Assembly (NCBI RefSeq): GCF_013090115.1
Contig: NZ_JABFNN010000030.1
Location: 124,001 to 188,000 of the forward strand
DNA: 64,000 nt
Direction: 5' to 3'
From: Flagellimonas amphidinii
Lineage (GTDB): Bacteria > Bacteroidota > Bacteroidia > Flavobacteriales > Flavobacteriaceae
Shown one piece after another: positions 7,409 through 15,322 of the stretch (within the stretch, counting starts at the first letter, position 1; each line of letters begins with the position of its first letter). The position numbers and the translations under genes were made by a program. Under the pieces are notes generated by a model that was not told the DNA's origin, made no database searches, and saw only the letters and a list, made by a program, of their open reading frames with translations.

Positions 7409-8797
7409 ATGGCCAAAACAACTTCTAATCAGTTGGGTATAGAACCCATTGGCAAGTTGCTGATCAAACAAGCGGTCCCGGCTTCTATCGGTATATTGGT
7501 CATGTCACTGAATGTACTGGTCGATTCTATTTTTGTGGGCAACTGGATTGGGTCCATTGCTATTGCGGCCATCAATGTGGTGCTTCCGGTATCATTTTTT
7601 ATTGCTGCATTGGGAATGGCCATTGGTATTGGAGGTTCCAGTATTATTTCACGAGCATTGGGGTCGGGCAATAAGGAAAAAGCACTTCAAACTTTCGGAA
7701 ATCAAATTACCCTGACGCTTTTAGTGACCATCTCTATGGTGGCACTAGGACTTTATTTTGTTGATGAACTTATTCCAACCTTTGGAGGTAAGGGCAGCAT
7801 TTTTGATCCAGCCAAAATATATTACACCATCGTGTTATATGGAGTGCCTTTTTTGGCGCTTTGTATGATGGGTAATACGGTAATTAGAGCAGAAGGCAAG
7901 CCCAAATTTGCCATGATTGCCATGATAATTCCATCAGTAGGGAACTTATTGATGGATTATGTTTTTATCTATGTTTTTGATTGGGGCATGCACGGGGCTG
8001 CCTGGGCCACCACAGGAGGTTATTTGTTATGCTTTGGGTATATTTTTTACTTTTTTCTTTCCAAAAATTCTGAATTAAAAATCAACCCGACCCACTTCGG
8101 ATTAAACACATCAATCTTAAAAGAGATTGGCTCTTTAGGTTTTGTGACTTTGGCAAGACAGGCGGTGACCAGTATTACTTATTTGCTGTTGAACAATATA
8201 TTGTTCAATTTGGGAGGTGAAGCCTTGGTGGCGGTCTATGCCATTGTAGGAAGGATGCTGATGTTTGCCCTTTTTCCAGTATTTGGTGTTACCCAAGGGT
8301 TTTTACCCATTGCCGGATTCAACTATGGAGCGGTTCAATATGACCGTGTAAAAGAATCCATCTACACCGCCATAAAATATGCAGCTTTGGTAGCCACTTT
8401 GGTCTTTGCTGGGTTAATGATTTTTCCAGGAGAGATAGCCTCACTTTTTCTGAGCAATAAACCAGATTTGCCCTTGGAAGAAATAGCGACCAATGCATTT
8501 GTATTGCAGCACACTCCTCTGGCCATACGTTTGGTCTTTGCCGCAACACCCATCATCGCCTTGCAATTGATTGGAGCGGCTTATTTTCAGGCTGTTGGCA
8601 AGGCAATTCCAGCACTTTTGCTCACTTTGACCAGACAAGGCTTCTTTTTTATTCCTTTAGTATTGGTGCTTCCTCAATTTTTGGGTGAAATAGGAGTATG
8701 GCTATCTTTTCCCATTGCCGATGTATTGGCAACTATTGTTACAGGCTTCTACCTAAGAAATGAAGTGAAGACTAAACTCACTGCGTCACTGGACTAA
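7409..8797 (+). CDS. MATE family efflux transporter
   Basis: A 462-residue inner-membrane protein with about 12 hydrophobic helices in two homologous halves, as expected for the NorM/DinF-type MATE fold. The N-terminal helix pair (AVPASIGILVMSLNVLVDSIFVG) is characteristic. MATE proteins export cationic drugs or metabolites using a Na+ or H+ gradient. It is the third gene of the hemH-DUF3050-MATE unit (14-bp spacer), so its substrate may be a product of the DUF3050 protein or a porphyrin, which is inference. Its TAA stop overlaps the stop of the convergent NTF2-like gene by 4 bp. Confidence 0.92.
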   Translation: MAKTTSNQLGIEPIGKLLIKQAVPASIGILVMSLNVLVDSIFVGNWIGSIAIAAINVVLPVSFFIAALGMAIGIGGSSIISRALGSGNKEKALQTFGNQITLTLLVTISMVALGLYFVDELIPTFGGKGSIFDPAKIYYTIVLYGVPFLALCMMGNTVIRAEGKPKFAMIAMIIPSVGNLLMDYVFIYVFDWGMHGAAWATTGGYLLCFGYIFYFFLSKNSELKINPTHFGLNTSILKEIGSLGFVTLARQAVTSITYLLLNNILFNLGGEALVAVYAIVGRMLMFALFPVFGVTQGFLPIAGFNYGAVQYDRVKESIYTAIKYAALVATLVFAGLMIFPGEIASLFLSNKPDLPLEEIATNAFVLQHTPLAIRLVFAATPIIALQLIGAAYFQAVGKAIPALLLTLTRQGFFFIPLVLVLPQFLGEIGVWLSFPIADVLATIVTGFYLRNEVKTKLTASLD

Positions 8798-9222
8798 TTT
8801 TCATCAGTTTTCAAGGTGGCTGCTTTGCTGATGATTTTCCATTTTCCGCTGATTTTCTTCAATAGGAAGATATCAATGTAGGTCATCTTTTGGCTGGCAA
8901 TGACAATTTCAGCTTTGGCACTTGCAATATTGTTTTCATAGTCAATAGCCAAAACTTTGCCAACCCTTCCGTTGAATTTACCTTTCTTCCTGTTCGAAAA
9001 TAAATCGCCATATTCTTTTGGAGATAAAACCCATATTTCTTGGTCTTTTTTGGATAAGTACAAATCGGCCTCTTCATAAAATGCAGATTGAATTAATTCG
9101 GGATCATTATAAGAGGATCCATTTATGTAATTGTTCAAGGTTTCGGTAATGGCTTTTTCCTCCGTTTGTGCAAATGAACAAAGAGTAAAGAAGAATGCTA
9201 AAAGTGAAAATTTTGTTTTCAT
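8794..9222 (-). CDS. Secreted NTF2-like (putative lumazine-binding type) protein
   Basis: A 142-residue protein with a signal peptide ending near CSFAQ (residue 19). The mature part has the cone-shaped NTF2 pattern: EKAITETLNNYINGSS at the start, the SAFYEEADLYL strand region, and a closing SGKWKIISKAA strand. This is the SnoaL-like/lumazine-binding group common in Bacteroidetes. No catalytic residues can be assigned. It starts 10 bp after the sugar dehydrogenase-like gene and is probably cotranscribed with it. Confidence 0.75.
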   Translation of the reverse strand: MKTKFSLLAFFFTLCSFAQTEEKAITETLNNYINGSSYNDPELIQSAFYEEADLYLSKKDQEIWVLSPKEYGDLFSNRKKGKFNGRVGKVLAIDYENNIASAKAEIVIASQKMTYIDIFLLKKISGKWKIISKAATLKTDEN

Positions 9223-9232
9223 AAGTAAGAAT

Positions 9233-10384
9233 TTATTGTGCTTTGATTTCTATTAATTTTCCATTGTCTTCATCGGTTAGGATGTATAGTTTTCCGCTTG
9301 GACTTTGTTTTACCTTTCTAATACGAACCCTATCATCAATAAACAGTTCTTCGGCGCTTTTGATAGTTTCATTTTCAATACGGAATCGCCATAAACTACC
9401 TCTGGATAAACCTGGAACTATGAGGTTGTTTTTCCAAAAGGGAAATTCCTTTCCAGTATAAAAAGTAAGGCCGGTAGGAGCCACGGTATGTTGCCAAAAC
9501 CAAACAGGAGGTGTAACTATTGTGTCATCCAGACTGGGTGGCGTATAATCATTGCTTCGCAATTTACCGCTGGTTATATTGGGCCAGCCGTAGTTAGCGC
9601 CAGCTTTTAAAATATTGATTTCATCTCCTTGAATGGTGCCATGTTCCGTAAACCATATGTTGCCAGTTTGCGGTTGAACAATAATTCCTTGCGTGTTTCT
9701 GATACCCAAGGCATAAATGCCAGAAACTGCATCAGGGCCAAAGTCAGGATTATCGTCAGGAATGCTTCCATCTGGATTGATACGATAAATTTTCCCCCGT
9801 TTATCGCTAACATCCTGGGCAATTGGAATTTCAGGTTCATCCCTTTCCCAAAACAATCGCTCGCCAATGGTGATGTAAAGTTTTCCATCTGTACCAAAGG
9901 TCATGCCTCCACCATAATGAAAATACTCTTTGGTATATGGGTCTGCTTCCAAAAGAATCTCATGGTCATAAAGCGAATCTTTTTCAAACTTTGCCCGGAT
10001 AACTTTGGTCGTAGTTCCCAATCCGACTTTTTTTGCGGTGTACGAAATATATACCCATTGGTTTTGTTGGAAATTTTTATCTAACAGTACATCAAAGATT
10101 CCTGAATTGTCACCAAAATGAATAGCACGAATGCTGTCGGTCAAATCAGTTGGGAACCCTTTGATGATACTTTTTTCTTTTGTTTCAATATTGATTCGCA
10201 AAAGATTTCCATCCTTTTCGGATACCAATGCTTCGTTTTCGGATAGGAAATCAATACTCCAAGGATGGTTCAATCCATCTAAGACCACATGTTTCGTTGG
10301 CACGAAGGAACGATGCACATTGGACGACTCTTTTTTGGAGCAAGCACAGGCAAGCAGCAGGAAAAATAGATATATTCTTTGCAT
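9233..10384 (-). CDS. PQQ-dependent sugar dehydrogenase-like lipoprotein
   Basis: A 383-residue periplasmic beta-propeller lipoprotein (lipobox LACAC, cysteine near residue 15) of the glucose/sorbosone dehydrogenase family. Visible family motifs are LNHPWSIDFL at the first blade, FHYGGGMTFGTDGKLYITIG in the middle, and LGIRNTQGI followed by FTEHG, GDEIN and GANYGWP. The family oxidises aldoses with PQQ and Ca2+; many Bacteroidetes members are uncharacterised, so the substrate is unknown. It is first in a two-gene leftward unit with the NTF2-like protein. Confidence 0.88.
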   Translation of the reverse strand: MQRIYLFFLLLACACSKKESSNVHRSFVPTKHVVLDGLNHPWSIDFLSENEALVSEKDGNLLRINIETKEKSIIKGFPTDLTDSIRAIHFGDNSGIFDVLLDKNFQQNQWVYISYTAKKVGLGTTTKVIRAKFEKDSLYDHEILLEADPYTKEYFHYGGGMTFGTDGKLYITIGERLFWERDEPEIPIAQDVSDKRGKIYRINPDGSIPDDNPDFGPDAVSGIYALGIRNTQGIIVQPQTGNIWFTEHGTIQGDEINILKAGANYGWPNITSGKLRSNDYTPPSLDDTIVTPPVWFWQHTVAPTGLTFYTGKEFPFWKNNLIVPGLSRGSLWRFRIENETIKSAEELFIDDRVRIRKVKQSPSGKLYILTDEDNGKLIEIKAQ

Positions 10385-10453
10385 TGTTTTTTATGCAAAT
10401 GATGCGAAGATTGGCTAGTAAGCCTTTAAAAAACATGATTTTTAAAACGAAAA

Positions 10454-11467
10454 TCAGGTTGAACCAAACTTTTTTCGGTATTCTGATGGGGTGAGCTGCG
10501 TTTTGGATTTAAAAGCCAGATTGAATGAAGTAACATTTCCAAAACCACAATCATAAGCAATGGATGCAATTTTTTCTTTTTGATACTTTGGACTTATGAG
10601 CAAGGATTTGGCCTTTTCAATGCGATACCCATTTACAAATTCCGAAAAGTTTTTCTGTTCATTTTCATTGATGGCCTGCGATAATTTCCGTGGAGGAACC
10701 TTCAATTTTTCTGCGGCAGTTTCAAGCGAAATAGAATTGTCCAAGAAAAGACTCTCATCAAGAAACAGTTTTTTAGTCTTTTCCATCAACTGTTGGGAAG
10801 AAGATTTATCAAGAGTTGAGGTATTATATTTCCCCAACCTGAAGGCATGTTTTTGGAGAAAAAGGAAGGAAAAAATATAAATGAGAAGCGAAAAGAAGAT
10901 AGCCCCTCCAATATATAACGAAAATACCCCAGCTAGGTTACCCATATAAAAAATCCAAACCAAGGCAATTCCAAGTGAAAGGTTACGAAACCATTTGATT
11001 TTTTGCGGGTGCGCTTCGCCACGGAATTTGTGAACCCACACAAAGGATGAGACCAGGTAAATGGCCAAATGTAAAAAGACCAAAAGGTATATTGCGTAGG
11101 CGACCGTACTTCCGTCGTTTGGAATAAAGTAACAACCAAACACCATTAGCGCAAAAGGAATCAAGTGCCAATAGATGCCTTTGTAGTGGTTTTTCCCTTC
11201 CTCCAACAGGATTTTACCATAAAACCAAAGAAAAGGACCGGTAAGTAAAATACCTGACAGTCCAAGATTGCGTTGCCAAGGATCCAAATCCAGATAAACA
11301 TTGAGGATCGATTTTCCTACCCGGATGGTGATGCCCAAAATAGCCAATGCTAAAAACTGATTGGCCTTTCTGTTTCCAGTTTGTAAGGTGAGTAGGTAAA
11401 TGCATAGAAATAGCGCTTGGGCAACTCCAAGACAGCTTGATACGAGAACAATGGCATTTTTGTCCAT
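10454..11467 (-). CDS. AraC family regulator with N-terminal multi-pass membrane domain
   Basis: A 337-residue protein. The first 210 residues contain about seven hydrophobic helices (starting VLVSSCLGVAQALFLCIYL) and the last 100 form an AraC-type double HTH with the IAYDCGFGNVTSFNLAFK signature. This 7TM-AraC architecture is common in Bacteroidetes and implies a membrane-bound regulator that senses an extracytoplasmic or membrane signal. It is divergent from the lactonase-like lipoprotein gene (80-bp gap), a likely target. The downstream 69 bp separate it from the sugar dehydrogenase gene on the same strand, so it could also control that unit. Ligand unknown. Confidence 0.88.
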   Translation of the reverse strand: MDKNAIVLVSSCLGVAQALFLCIYLLTLQTGNRKANQFLALAILGITIRVGKSILNVYLDLDPWQRNLGLSGILLTGPFLWFYGKILLEEGKNHYKGIYWHLIPFALMVFGCYFIPNDGSTVAYAIYLLVFLHLAIYLVSSFVWVHKFRGEAHPQKIKWFRNLSLGIALVWIFYMGNLAGVFSLYIGGAIFFSLLIYIFSFLFLQKHAFRLGKYNTSTLDKSSSQQLMEKTKKLFLDESLFLDNSISLETAAEKLKVPPRKLSQAINENEQKNFSEFVNGYRIEKAKSLLISPKYQKEKIASIAYDCGFGNVTSFNLAFKSKTQLTPSEYRKKFGST

Positions 11468-11547
11468 AGGTCAAAAATAAAAAGATCGCCCAAAGAAAAT
11501 TAAGATGTCCCATGAAGTTGCTATTTTTAACCAAATAGCTTTAGCAG

Positions 11548-12645
11548 ATGAAATTTTTATATTCAATTTTGACCTTTTCATTATTAGTGTTAGGTTGCTC
11601 TGAAAAAAAGGAAATGACCAAAAACCTTTCCTTGTATATAGGAACTTATACCGATGGTGATAGTGAGGGCATTTATGAGGTGAAATTTAATCCAGAAAGC
11701 GGTACTTTGGACTCCATTACACTAAAGGCTCAACTGCCCAACCCATCTTTTTTGGCGGTCTCCAATGACAAAAAGTTTCTTTATGCCATTCAGGAAACCA
11801 AGGATTTTGACAATGTAAGCGGAGGAATAACTGCTTTTTCACTAAGTGATGGAAATCTCAAGGAAATTAATACCGTAAGTGTAGGAGGAGCTCACCCATG
11901 CCATGTAGCGCTCTCTGGAGATGGACAATTGGCAGTTTCCAATTACACAGGAGGGAATATTGCCATTTATGATGTAAATGGGGATGGAAGCCTGGGAGAT
12001 CGTCAACTTATAGCGCACAATCCTCCAGATACTACCGGAATTGCCCATGTGCATAAGGCACTTTTCAATAAAGATGGACTTTTTGTTGCTGATTTAGGCT
12101 TGGATAAGTTGAAACGCTACGTAAAAAAGGATGATGGATGGAGTCCAGCACATCAAGCCGATTTGAGTTTACCCGAAGGTGCCGGACCACGCCATTTTGA
12201 ATTCAGCGCCAATGGAAACTTTTTGTATGTGATCAACGAGTTGAATTCAACTATTACCGTTTTTAAGCGTGATGATGAAGGTGGTTTTAACCCCATTCAA
12301 ACAGAAAGCACTTTGGCCAATGATTTTAAAGGAGAAAGTTTCTGTGCCGACATTCACCTGTCACAAGATGGCAAGTTTTTATATGGTTCCAATCGAGGTG
12401 AAAACACCATTGTGATTTTTTCCATTGATCAGCAAGCAGGAGAAATCAGTTTGGTCGGGAGAGCATCGGTCCATGGTGATTGGCCTCGTAATTTCACCTT
12501 GGACCCCACAGGAAATTTTTTACTGGTAGCGAATCAAAGAAGCAGTAATATCTCGGTTTACAAAAGAGACCCGCAAAGTGGGACATTGGATTTTTTGAAT
12601 GAGTTTGCCATTCCTAATCCGGTCTGTTTGCTGTTTTTGGATTAA
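11548..12645 (+). CDS. Lactonase family beta-propeller lipoprotein (6-phosphogluconolactonase-like)
   Basis: A 365-residue lipoprotein (lipobox VLGC, cysteine near residue 17) with a seven-bladed propeller of the YbhE/Pgl cycloisomerase type. Motifs visible are YIGTYTDGDSEGIY, the GGAHPCHVALSGDG blade, GAGPRHFEFS and HGDWPRNFTLDPTGNFLLVANQ. Cytoplasmic relatives hydrolyse 6-phosphogluconolactone. This copy is exported and so more likely acts on a periplasmic sugar lactone, perhaps one formed by the sugar dehydrogenase-like protein at 9233-10384; that link is inference. The gene abuts the convergent unit: its stop ends at 12645 and the next gene's stop begins at 12646. Confidence 0.88.
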   Translation: MKFLYSILTFSLLVLGCSEKKEMTKNLSLYIGTYTDGDSEGIYEVKFNPESGTLDSITLKAQLPNPSFLAVSNDKKFLYAIQETKDFDNVSGGITAFSLSDGNLKEINTVSVGGAHPCHVALSGDGQLAVSNYTGGNIAIYDVNGDGSLGDRQLIAHNPPDTTGIAHVHKALFNKDGLFVADLGLDKLKRYVKKDDGWSPAHQADLSLPEGAGPRHFEFSANGNFLYVINELNSTITVFKRDDEGGFNPIQTESTLANDFKGESFCADIHLSQDGKFLYGSNRGENTIVIFSIDQQAGEISLVGRASVHGDWPRNFTLDPTGNFLLVANQRSSNISVYKRDPQSGTLDFLNEFAIPNPVCLLFLD

Positions 12646-13056
12646 CTACTCGCAGCGATACGTTTTGCCATTAAATTCAAATTCATTGCTGGAATTTGGT
12701 CGCAAAGCACCATGCCATGAATTTTTGTACCATTTTTCGGGCTCATCATCATTCCGATAATCGGCTGTAAAAAAGGAAAAATCATCATTAAATGTGATGA
12801 TGATGTCTCCTTTCCCATCGGCATCGTGCCATCTGCCTTTCATCACATGGTCGGTAAGTATTCCCCAAACCCCTCCTAAGGCATTTTTATGTATCAGATA
12901 GTACGAGCCCGCTACCTCATCGTTATCAATCAATAAATCAAACCGACCAATTTCAGTACAATAATTTTTCGCCTGCACGACATTTTTTTCCTGCGCCTTT
13001 ATAAATTGAAAAGCTATGAAAAACAGTATAATAAAGACGGGAATTTTGAATTTCAT
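12646..13056 (-). CDS. Small secreted hypothetical protein
   Basis: A 136-residue protein with a signal peptide (hydrophobic IPVFIILFFIAF, cleavage near IKAQ at residue 21). The mature 115 residues contain two cysteines (in NYCTE and at the C-terminal YRCE) that could pair, several Trp and Gly, and a beta-rich pattern (KGRWHDADGKGDIIITF). I do not recognise a family. Its ATG overlaps the stop of the SMP-30-like gene in an ATGA junction (13053-13056), so it is translated from the same message. Confidence 0.65.
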   Translation of the reverse strand: MKFKIPVFIILFFIAFQFIKAQEKNVVQAKNYCTEIGRFDLLIDNDEVAGSYYLIHKNALGGVWGILTDHVMKGRWHDADGKGDIIITFNDDFSFFTADYRNDDEPEKWYKNSWHGALRPNSSNEFEFNGKTYRCE

Positions 13057-14015
13057 GGATTCTGGTTTTTGAAAGGTTTTGAATTGATGGGTTGTTTGAT
13101 CAAAATGTAATCTTTTAATTCTAAAGGATTCAAGATTTCGTTGGTTTCTTGGTTTAAATTATCCAATTGGGAATCTGAAACAAAAAACATTTGGTCATTG
13201 TATAGTGCAAATGTGGTTGGAATGTCCGTAGCATTTTGAAAGCTATCCAGTTTTTCCTGTTTGATGATTTTGGAATTACTTTTATTCAAATAAAACTGGA
13301 ACAGCCCATTCTGGTCAGCATTTCTTCTTGCATTGATAATCGTCAACAGGCTATTTTTATAAAACTTCATTCCATCAATACCCTTAAAATCGTTGGGAGC
13401 GTTCACTAATTTCTTTGAATTGATGTCTAAAATGCGTAAGCCGCTAGTGTAGGTGGCCAAATACAGTAAATTTCCATCAGGAGAAATGGCGATACCATTT
13501 GAATGGTTGATTTCTGGATGCGAGAAGAAAACCTCCAGAGCATCCTTTTTACTATTTATGGTGTATATATTTTCATTTTCAGAATCTGTGATGTAGCATT
13601 TTCCATTAGGGCCAATTGCAATATCATTCAAATAGATAAAGTTGGAATTGTTAGGGGAGTAGGACTTTATCAACTTACCAGAATTGATGTTGAGCAACAA
13701 TAAAATGGATGAATTATCCGGTCTGGCTAGACTGTTGCCCAAGGCAAACAGTGTATCCCCTTTGATGGTCATTCCAAAACCTGGAAGATATCCATATTGA
13801 TTGACCGAAATGAAATCTTCGGTATTGCTCCCGTCAAAATTGCATCGCACAATTTTATTATTATGTAAGCTGTTGAGGTATATTTTTTTGGAAATGGCAT
13901 CAATGGCGATACCCTCTGGAATCAAGTCTTTTTTGAATGAAAGTTTGGTGAGTTCTTTTGTCTGGGCCGCGCTCAGACAAGAAACTAGCATCAAGATAAA
14001 ACATAATGTTCTCAT
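13053..14015 (-). CDS. Secreted SMP-30/NHL-type beta-propeller protein
   Basis: A 320-residue protein with a signal peptide (cleavage near LSAAQ, residue 18) and repeated strand motifs of a six-bladed propeller: LIPEGIAIDAISKKIYLNS, YLNDIAIGPNGKCYITDS and SNGIAISPDGNLLYLAT. These match the SMP-30/gluconolactonase and NHL superfamily. Substrate unknown. It has a good promoter (14033-14065) and is coupled to the small secreted protein 12646-13056. It is the third distinct secreted propeller within 5 kb. Confidence 0.78.
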   Translation of the reverse strand: MRTLCFILMLVSCLSAAQTKELTKLSFKKDLIPEGIAIDAISKKIYLNSLHNNKIVRCNFDGSNTEDFISVNQYGYLPGFGMTIKGDTLFALGNSLARPDNSSILLLLNINSGKLIKSYSPNNSNFIYLNDIAIGPNGKCYITDSENENIYTINSKKDALEVFFSHPEINHSNGIAISPDGNLLYLATYTSGLRILDINSKKLVNAPNDFKGIDGMKFYKNSLLTIINARRNADQNGLFQFYLNKSNSKIIKQEKLDSFQNATDIPTTFALYNDQMFFVSDSQLDNLNQETNEILNPLELKDYILIKQPINSKPFKNQNP

Positions 14016-14032
14016 TTATTGACCATTTATTC

Positions 14033-14065
14033 CAAAAATACTGTTTTGAATAATTCAACTTTCAA
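14033..14065 (-). promoter_or_regulatory. Promoter of the SMP-30-like gene
   Basis: On the minus strand TTG (14065-14063), a 22-bp spacer, then TATTTTTG (14040-14033), matching the Bacteroidetes -33/-7 consensus. The start codon lies 18 bp downstream at 14015. Confidence 0.6.
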
Positions 14066-14089
14066 CTTTATGATTTAGTTAATGCGCTT

Positions 14090-14118
14090 AAAAAAAGCAA
14101 CCCACCAATTTTGGTGGG
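14090..14118 (-). terminator. Intrinsic terminator, leftward
   Basis: Stem CCCACCA / TGGTGGG (14101-14107 with 14112-14118), followed on the minus strand by TTGC and a run of seven T (complement of A at 14090-14096). It lies 110 bp downstream of the zinc-ribbon gene and should end the SPFH/zinc-ribbon transcript. Confidence 0.65.
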
Positions 14119-14230
14119 CCGCCCTAGTGTTTATTGAAATAAGCTAAGATTTTATCTCGCAAAGTACTTGTTCCTACTATATGTTTAGAAACAGTAATTG
14201 GATTTACGTCACATTTGAAAGGAAATTTGC

Positions 14231-15319
14231 CTATTGATTGAACCAAACAAGGAGGGCAATAATAAGTACACCGAACAAAATGGCCAATATAATTTTCCAA
14301 GCACTATATGGTCTGGAGCCAGAGATTGAACCATTTTCCCCATTGATGAAGAAATTATACTCTTTTCCTTTGTACCGATAAGCGCTCACATAAACGGGAA
14401 GCAAAATATGCTTGAAGGTTTCATCAGCCAAGTTCATGTCCATACTGTTCACCCTTTGGGTGTCGCCCCCAATATCTTGCCGGCACCAGCGCTCTGCAAT
14501 ATCCTTGGCCACACCTTTGGCCAATTGATGTCCTTGCTTTAAGGGGATGGTATATTTTTCAGTAACAAAACCAGATAAAAAACTACTGTTGAAGGGTTGT
14601 AGTTTTTGCAAGTTCCAACGGGCTATTTTTCGGGGTACACGTCCTGCTTTTTGTTGTGAAGCTTTAATAAGGGTATCATCTACAAATCCAGAAACCCTAC
14701 CTGAAGCAGGATACCAACGTGTTTTTCTAACTCGTTGTGTTACCATTTTGCCATTGGCATTTCGCACACGTCTGGTTTCATAATAATACTCTCCCCTTTG
14801 CCCAGTGTAAGATGCTGTGAGCTGGGCATCAAAAGTCCAATAAGGTAAATACAATCCTTTGGTAAATTGCGGGTCTAAAGAGGCTTTTTTCAATTTGTTG
14901 GGGGCCCACCACAAACTGTCCACCCATTTTTTAAAGATGCCGAAGGACTTTTCTTTTTCAATTTGAAAGGGAAGTACGGCACCGGGTAAGATCCATTCCT
15001 GTTTATAAGCATCTTCAATCACTAAAGGCATACTGCAATACACACAATGAAGCGATTTGTAATTTTCCTCAACATGTTGCTCGGCGCCACAGTTTTTGCA
15101 ATGCAACATGGAAATCTCCTCGCTGTGTTTTTGCCCCCCCATTTCCTTGAGGTATGGGTAAAGCTCCAACTCCTCAAATCCATTTTCATCAATATTGATT
15201 GATTCTTGGTGTCCGCAATACTCACAACTGATACTTGTGGTGCCGGGCTTGTAAGTAAGCTCAGCACCGCAGTTGATACAGGATTTTTTAAGCTCTGTTT
15301 TTTGGATGGATGGTTCCAA
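14231..15319 (-). CDS. Double zinc-ribbon membrane protein (TFIIB-type zinc finger, YdjG-like)
   Basis: A 362-residue protein with two N-terminal C-x2-C...C-x2-C zinc ribbons: C14/C17/C32/C35 and C74/C77/C92/C95. A soluble middle domain follows, with LYLPYWTFDAQLTASYTGQRG, the region often annotated as primosomal/TFIIB-like. One C-terminal transmembrane helix lies near residues 340-361, ending WFNQ. In Bacillus subtilis YdjG has a similar layout and works with YdjH to recruit the SPFH protein YdjI and PspA at the membrane. Here the gene follows an SPFH gene by 3 bp, supporting the same kind of complex. I see no pspA or ydjH homologue in the window. Confidence 0.8.
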   Translation of the reverse strand: MEPSIQKTELKKSCINCGAELTYKPGTTSISCEYCGHQESINIDENGFEELELYPYLKEMGGQKHSEEISMLHCKNCGAEQHVEENYKSLHCVYCSMPLVIEDAYKQEWILPGAVLPFQIEKEKSFGIFKKWVDSLWWAPNKLKKASLDPQFTKGLYLPYWTFDAQLTASYTGQRGEYYYETRRVRNANGKMVTQRVRKTRWYPASGRVSGFVDDTLIKASQQKAGRVPRKIARWNLQKLQPFNSSFLSGFVTEKYTIPLKQGHQLAKGVAKDIAERWCRQDIGGDTQRVNSMDMNLADETFKHILLPVYVSAYRYKGKEYNFFINGENGSISGSRPYSAWKIILAILFGVLIIALLVWFNQ

Positions 15320-15322
15320 GCA

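Noticed and set aside
14119..14230. Possible small RNA or tRNA-like sequence downstream of the zinc-ribbon gene
   Set aside because: I found no cloverleaf or conserved RNA motif; only the terminator at 14090-14118 is supported.
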